Assembly: GCA_018064305.1 (NCBI GenBank)
Contig: JAGHVP010000212.1
Coordinates: forward strand, 1 to 8,646
Direction: 5' to 3'
Source: Candidatus Equibacterium intestinale
Lineage (GTDB): Bacteria; Bacteroidota; Bacteroidia; Bacteroidales; UBA932
DNA length: 8,646 nucleotides
How positions within the stretch are numbered: position 1 is the first letter of the stretch; each line of letters starts with the position of its first letter. Below, in pieces: positions 5,441 to 8,646 of this stretch. Position numbers and translations under genes: made by a program. The notes beneath the pieces are model-generated. The model searched no databases, had not been told where the DNA came from, and worked only from the letters and a program-made list of their open reading frames with translations.

Positions 5441-7495
5441 ATGGCAGTACTTGAGAAAATCCGTGTAAAACTCGGTATTCTTATTTCAATCCTGATTGCG
5501 GTCGCTCTTTTGTCTTTCATTATCGACCCCAACACTCTTGGCAACACTCTCCAGAGCATGTCCAAAGAGAACAACGTCGGTAGTATCGGCGGCAAACAGA
5601 TTTCTTATCGTGAGTATTTCACAAAGGTTGAGGAGAACACTCAGCTGATGCAGGCTCTCGGCCAGAATGTCAACAACGAGACAGTGGTGGAGCAGCTCCG
5701 CAACATGACCTGGAACCAGCTCTTCAACGAGATGGTGTTCCTTCCCAAGATCGAAGATGCAGGCTTTGCAGTGTCTGACGGTGAGATGGCATCACTCTTC
5801 GTAGGTGAGAACCCTTCACCCGTAATCGCCCAGCAGCCTGTGTTCGCAGGTGAAGACGGTATGTTCAGCCCCGAGGCAGTGAAGAGCTTCGAGCAGCAGA
5901 TGTCTATGGATGAGTCAGGTATATCACAGAAATACTGGGATTATCTCAAAGGTCAGGTATATGACAACCAGATGTTCGGCAAGTACTATGCAGCGCTCCG
6001 CGGCAGCAACCTGCTCAACAAGAGCCAGATCGCACGCGCAATCGCCGACAACAACACTACAAAGGACGTGGACTTCGTGTTCTTCCCCATCAACTTCGGC
6101 ACAGACAGCTCTATCAATGTAACTTCAGCCGAGGTACAGGAGTTCTACAAGGCTCGTAAGAACCAGTTCAAGCAGCCCGCCAACCGTGACATCGAATATG
6201 TTATGTTCGAGGTTGTTCCAAGCGAGGCCGACATCGATGCAACCAAGGCTGCATTCGACGCCCTTTATGAAGAGTTCGCAACTACAGAAAACATCAACAA
6301 CTTCATCGCCCTCAATTCAGACAGACGTCTCGACGGTGTGTACTACAGCAAAGAGGATCTTGCAAGAATTTCTCCCAAGTTCGCTGAATATGCGTTCGGC
6401 GGTGCAGCACAGGTAAGTGAAGTCGACTCTGCAGCCAACAACTTCGCAGCTATCAGGGTTATCGAGCGCAAGAACATGCCCGACTCAGTAAATATTGCAT
6501 TCTTCGTGGCTCCCGACAAGGCAACCGCAGACTCTGTGTTCAATGTTGCAAAGACCGGTGCCGAGGTGGCAGAGCTTTCAAACGGCGGCTGGCTTACAAC
6601 TGCCGATCTTGCAGCCAACGGCATGGATGCGTTCGCCGAGGCATTCGATATGAAGCCCGGTGAGGTGCGTGAGCTTGTAATCAAGCAGACAGGTGCCAAC
6701 ATGGTGCTCAAGCTTGCTGAGGCTACCAAGGTTAATGAAAAGGTCAAGGTGGCAGTGCTCCAGAAGAATATCAACGCTTCAGACGACACATACCGCGACT
6801 ATCTGATGAAAGCTACAGAGCTTGCAGACACATCAGACGGTGACTACGACAAATTCGCAGCTGCTGTAAAGGAGAAAGGCCTCCCCGTAATCCCCATGTC
6901 ACGTCTCACTCAGGAGACCAAGTCTATCGGTGTTGTAGACAATGCACGCCAGGTTGTGCACTGGGTATTTGACAGAAAAACCAAGGAAGGCTCTGTATCA
7001 GACGTTATTACAGTAGACAACAAATACTATTTCGTTACAGCTGTCACCAAGGCCCGCAAGGAAGGCCAGATGGCAATTGCTGATGTCAAGGACCAGATCC
7101 TGCTCCAGCTCATCAACGAGAAGAAGGTTGCAAAACTTGCTGCCGAGATGAAAGAGAAGGTGAGCGGTGGCGAATCACTCGAGGCTGTTGCTGAGAAACT
7201 CGGTACCACTGTAAGCCATAAGGACGGAGTTGCATTCGGCCCTATGAACATGTCTCTGGACCCTGTATTGGTGGGAGCAGTGGCTTCTGCCGCTGAAGGC
7301 ACAGTGGTAGGTCCCGTGGAAGGCGGAGCCGGCATCTATTATTTCCGTGTGAACAGCACCGACAACGGTGAGTTCTACACCGCAGAGGATGCAGAAAGCC
7401 AGTATACGCAGAAGGCGTCATACGCTCTCCAGTCACTCTCTTCAGTAGTGGCAGGTGAGGCCGACGTCAAGGATAACCGCGCTAAATTTTATTAG
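5441..7495 (+). CDS. ppiD: PpiD/SurA-like membrane-anchored periplasmic foldase
   Basis: The 684-residue length is close to that usual for Bacteroidota PpiD-like proteins. It has a short cytosolic N-terminus, one transmembrane helix (about 11-28, LGILISILIAVALLSFII), then a SurA_N-type helical chaperone region with the inserted segment GSIGGKQISYREYF (47-60). This continues to about residue 245. A parvulin-like domain covers roughly 345-428 and keeps NGGW (381-384) and the MKPGEV turn (404-409). A second, more degenerate repeat may lie at about 430-640, followed by a C-terminus ending KDNRAKFY. The family assists folding of outer-membrane proteins as they leave the Sec translocon. Both histidines of active parvulins seem absent: the first strand reads VNIAFFV and the last GANMVLKL. 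It may therefore act as a chaperone rather than an isomerase. The start is fixed by the TM segment. In some relatives, as recalled and not checked, a CNNM/CorC-type gene lies between lptC and this gene; none is present here. Confidence 0.85.
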   Translation: MAVLEKIRVKLGILISILIAVALLSFIIDPNTLGNTLQSMSKENNVGSIGGKQISYREYFTKVEENTQLMQALGQNVNNETVVEQLRNMTWNQLFNEMVFLPKIEDAGFAVSDGEMASLFVGENPSPVIAQQPVFAGEDGMFSPEAVKSFEQQMSMDESGISQKYWDYLKGQVYDNQMFGKYYAALRGSNLLNKSQIARAIADNNTTKDVDFVFFPINFGTDSSINVTSAEVQEFYKARKNQFKQPANRDIEYVMFEVVPSEADIDATKAAFDALYEEFATTENINNFIALNSDRRLDGVYYSKEDLARISPKFAEYAFGGAAQVSEVDSAANNFAAIRVIERKNMPDSVNIAFFVAPDKATADSVFNVAKTGAEVAELSNGGWLTTADLAANGMDAFAEAFDMKPGEVRELVIKQTGANMVLKLAEATKVNEKVKVAVLQKNINASDDTYRDYLMKATELADTSDGDYDKFAAAVKEKGLPVIPMSRLTQETKSIGVVDNARQVVHWVFDRKTKEGSVSDVITVDNKYYFVTAVTKARKEGQMAIADVKDQILLQLINEKKVAKLAAEMKEKVSGGESLEAVAEKLGTTVSHKDGVAFGPMNMSLDPVLVGAVASAAEGTVVGPVEGGAGIYYFRVNSTDNGEFYTAEDAESQYTQKASYALQSLSSVVAGEADVKDNRAKFY

Positions 7496-7571
7496 AATAT
7501 AGACACGTAACCAACATATTTCGTGGGAAATTCGCAAAAAATTTTGTGAATATGTATTTTATGTCTATATT
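7496..7571. repeat. 10-bp inverted repeat around the promoter of the lipoprotein gene
   Basis: AATATAGACA (7496-7505) and TGTCTATATT (7562-7571) are perfect inverted copies separated by 56 bp. The right copy overlaps the -7 box at 7566-7573, and the -33 element lies between the arms. A second, 7-bp pair is nested inside: ACATATT (7514-7520) and AATATGT (7549-7555). The region is AT-rich, which raises the chance of accidental repeats. See the finding on possible inversion. Confidence 0.55.
7530..7551 (+). terminator. Hairpin 35 nt after the ppiD stop, possible terminator
   Basis: The left arm 7530-7539 (ATTCGCAAAA) pairs with 7542-7551 (TTTTGTGAAT) through nine Watson-Crick pairs and one G-U, with only two bases left for the loop; in practice the inner A-T pairs would open. 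It is followed by the loosely T-rich stretch 7553-7560, not a clean T-run. The -33 TTTG of the next gene's promoter lies inside the right arm, so it could equally be an operator or a chance fold. Confidence 0.3.
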
Positions 7572-7573
7572 TG
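7543..7573 (+). promoter_or_regulatory. Bacteroidota promoter for the collagen-like lipoprotein gene
   Basis: TTTG at 7543-7546 and TATATTTG at 7566-7573 are exactly 19 bp apart. This is a full match to the two-part Bacteroidota consensus and the best promoter in the window. The predicted transcription start lies near 7579-7581, giving a leader of about 60 nt that contains two compact inverted repeats. The -7 box overlaps one arm of a 10-bp inverted repeat, so access by polymerase could be regulated there. Confidence 0.7.
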
Positions 7574-7584
7574 ACACGATATTT

Positions 7585-7599
7585 TGTGCAAAGTGCACA
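7585..7599 (+). promoter_or_regulatory. Small hairpin at the 5' end of the lipoprotein mRNA leader
   Basis: TGTGCA-AAG-TGCACA is a perfect 6-bp inverted repeat with a 3-nt loop. It starts about five bases after the predicted transcription start. It could protect the 5' end of the mRNA or be a dyad operator for a repressor. No binding protein is suggested by the sequence. Confidence 0.4.
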
Positions 7600-7609
7600 C
7601 CAAAACTGA

Positions 7610-7628
7610 ATTATAAACAATTTATAAT
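7610..7628 (+). promoter_or_regulatory. 8-bp inverted repeat just upstream of the lipoprotein start codon
   Basis: ATTATAAA-CAA-TTTATAAT is a perfect 8-bp inverted repeat with a 3-nt loop. It ends 11 bases before the ATG at 7640 and would sit in the ribosome-binding zone of the mRNA. It is all A-T, so the RNA hairpin would be weak. It could tune translation or act as a DNA dyad. Confidence 0.4.
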
Positions 7629-7639
7629 CCATTTAAATA

Positions 7640-8646
7640 ATGTTTAATCAAATGAAACACAAAATGTTTTTCAAGCTTTCAGCTATCTGCCTGGTAGCTG
7701 TAAGCATGCTGATCTCTTGTACAAAAGATTACGGATCAGACATCACAACTCTGCAGGGTCAGATAAATGACCTCTCTGCAAAAGTTGATGATCTTCAGAC
7801 AAAGATCAACAACGGTGCGGTTATTACCGCTGTTGACGCTATCACAGACGGTGTCAAAGTTACCTTGAGCGACGGCAACACATTCGAAGTAAAGAATGGT
7901 AAAGACGGTGCTAACGGTAAGGATGGTGCTAATGGTAAAGACGGCGCAAACGGTAAAGACGGTGCCAATGGTAAAGATGGTGCAAACGGTAAAGACGGTA
8001 AAGACGGTTCTGTTTGCACAATCGGTGAGAACGGCAACTGGTTCATCGACGGCAAAGACACTGGCAAAGCTTCTAAGGGTGCTAACGGTGTAAACGGCGC
8101 TGATGGCAAGAATGGCGACTACTATGTACCTTGCACAGACAAAGAAAGCGCAAACTACGGTTTCTGGCAGAAAGTTGACGGCACAACTGGTGCTAAGACT
8201 GTCACCACTGAGCAGTGGCTTCCTGAAGGCACTATCACTGCAGTTTGGGATGAGGACGAAAAAATCCTTACTCTCCACAACGTAGAAGGTGCTGAGGACG
8301 GTGTTGTTGAGATCTCTCTCACAACTGAACTCAAGTCTCTCGCAGTTCTTCCCGAGACCTGGAGCGCATATATGGGTCTTCCCGAGGTTCAGATTTACAC
8401 TCTGTTGCCTTGTGGTATTAACGCATGGTATGGTAAGATCTGGCTCAACACCGTTCCCGGTGGACGTACAGGTATGTTCGATACTTATGCAGGTAATGTA
8501 GGTACCGTAACTGGCATCGGTACTGATACTGAGAACCAGCGTTGGAATGGTTGGGCATATAGAGGACAGTGGAAGACTCTCGCTGAGGTTCCCCCTGCAT
8601 GGCTTCCTTATATGTTGATTTCTACATACTGCTCACTCTATGATGT
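7640..8646 (+). CDS. DUF4988-type surface lipoprotein with coiled coil and collagen-like repeats (3' end beyond window)
   Basis: The frame is open to the window end: 335 codons without a stop. A lipoprotein signal ends in the lipobox LISC (24-27). Next is a clean heptad coiled coil, with Ile35, Ile42, Val49 and Ile56 at position a and Leu38, Leu45 and Leu52 at d. A beta segment, AVITAV to LSDGNTFEV (60-84), follows. Twelve Gly-X-Y triplets (87-122) consist mainly of five GKDGAN units. After TIGENGNWFIDGKDTGK come four more Gly-X-Y triplets (147-158), then DYYVP. Residues from about 200 carry ITAVWDEDEKILTLHNVEGA. This order matches the N-terminal domain often labelled DUF4988 or 'PL29 family lyase N-terminal' in Bacteroidales; it does not prove lyase activity, because any catalytic part is not in view. 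The start could instead be the ATG at 7652, which gives a canonical MKHKMFFK n-region. An outer-membrane location, possibly trimeric, is inferred. Confidence 0.82.
   Translation, partial: MFNQMKHKMFFKLSAICLVAVSMLISCTKDYGSDITTLQGQINDLSAKVDDLQTKINNGAVITAVDAITDGVKVTLSDGNTFEVKNGKDGANGKDGANGKDGANGKDGANGKDGANGKDGKDGSVCTIGENGNWFIDGKDTGKASKGANGVNGADGKNGDYYVPCTDKESANYGFWQKVDGTTGAKTVTTEQWLPEGTITAVWDEDEKILTLHNVEGAEDGVVEISLTTELKSLAVLPETWSAYMGLPEVQIYTLLPCGINAWYGKIWLNTVPGGRTGMFDTYAGNVGTVTGIGTDTENQRWNGWAYRGQWKTLAEVPPAWLPYMLISTYCSLYD
7898..8005 (+). repeat. Tandem 18-bp repeat encoding GKDGAN (collagen-like)
   Basis: Five consecutive 18-bp units encode Gly-Lys-Asp-Gly-Ala-Asn (7898-7987), followed by two Gly-Lys-Asp triplets (7988-8005). 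The whole stretch is Gly-X-Y in period three, with Lys-Asp and Ala-Asn at X-Y and no proline. No two units are identical in DNA, and every difference is synonymous. The antisense reading also stays open here because of the repeat composition. Confidence 0.9.

Noticed and set aside
6343..6789. 148-codon antisense open frame opposite ppiD
   Set aside because: It mirrors Ala/Glu/Lys-rich coding sequence and gives a low-complexity Ser/Ala/Leu product with no family resemblance.
7898..8005. Short regular repeats that might suggest a CRISPR array
   Set aside because: The units are 18 bp, contiguous without spacers and in frame, and encode GKDGAN; this is a coding tandem repeat.
7736..8278. Long antisense open frames opposite the collagen-like gene, including one rich in Thr/Val/Phe and one rich in Leu-Ala-Pro-Ser repeats
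   Set aside because: They are the reverse reading of the Gly-Lys-Asp repeat, which cannot form stops in these frames. They have no promoter or plausible protein family, and the sense frame has a lipobox, heptads and a known domain order.

Overview
The window comes from the chromosome of a member of the Bacteroidota, most likely the order Bacteroidales; the genus cannot be assigned from the sequence alone. The evidence is (i) several promoters with the Bacteroidota -7 box TAnnTTTG, (ii) AT-rich leaders without Shine-Dalgarno sequences, and (iii) protein families typical of the order: an SPYS-x-YGLG outer-membrane barrel, a lipoprotein-type LptC, a large PpiD/SurA-like foldase and a DUF4988-type surface lipoprotein. 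All six genes and gene fragments lie on the + strand and are tightly packed. No RNA gene, insertion sequence, CRISPR array or phage gene was seen.

Layout: (1) 1-1215, the 3' third of mfd (transcription-repair coupling factor), cut by the window start. (2) 1227-1982, coaX (type III pantothenate kinase), with its own promoter embedded in the end of mfd. (3) 1979-3316, an uncharacterised outer-membrane beta-barrel protein whose start overlaps the coaX stop as ATGA. (4) 3379-4701, an exported TPR-like protein of unknown function behind a likely promoter. (5) 4745-5377, lptC (LPS export, lipoprotein form). (6) 5441-7495, a ppiD-like membrane-anchored periplasmic foldase behind a likely promoter. 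(7) 7640 to the window end, the 5' part of a surface lipoprotein gene with a heptad coiled coil and collagen-like Gly-X-Y repeats, behind the best promoter of the window (TTTG-N19-TATATTTG).

How they fit together: genes 3-6 form an envelope-biogenesis cluster, with an outer-membrane barrel, a periplasmic repeat protein, an LPS transport component and an outer-membrane-protein chaperone. Mfd and CoaX are housekeeping genes upstream. The last gene looks like a separate accessory unit. It is preceded by a 144-bp intergenic stretch unusually rich in inverted repeats and predicted leader hairpins.

The most interesting points are the compact hairpins in the leader of the collagen-like lipoprotein gene, with a 10-bp inverted repeat around its promoter; the protein-level conservation of its GKDGAN repeats despite fully synonymous DNA divergence; and the two uncharacterised envelope proteins (barrel and TPR) embedded next to lptC and ppiD. 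Nothing here proves a new system; these are leads.
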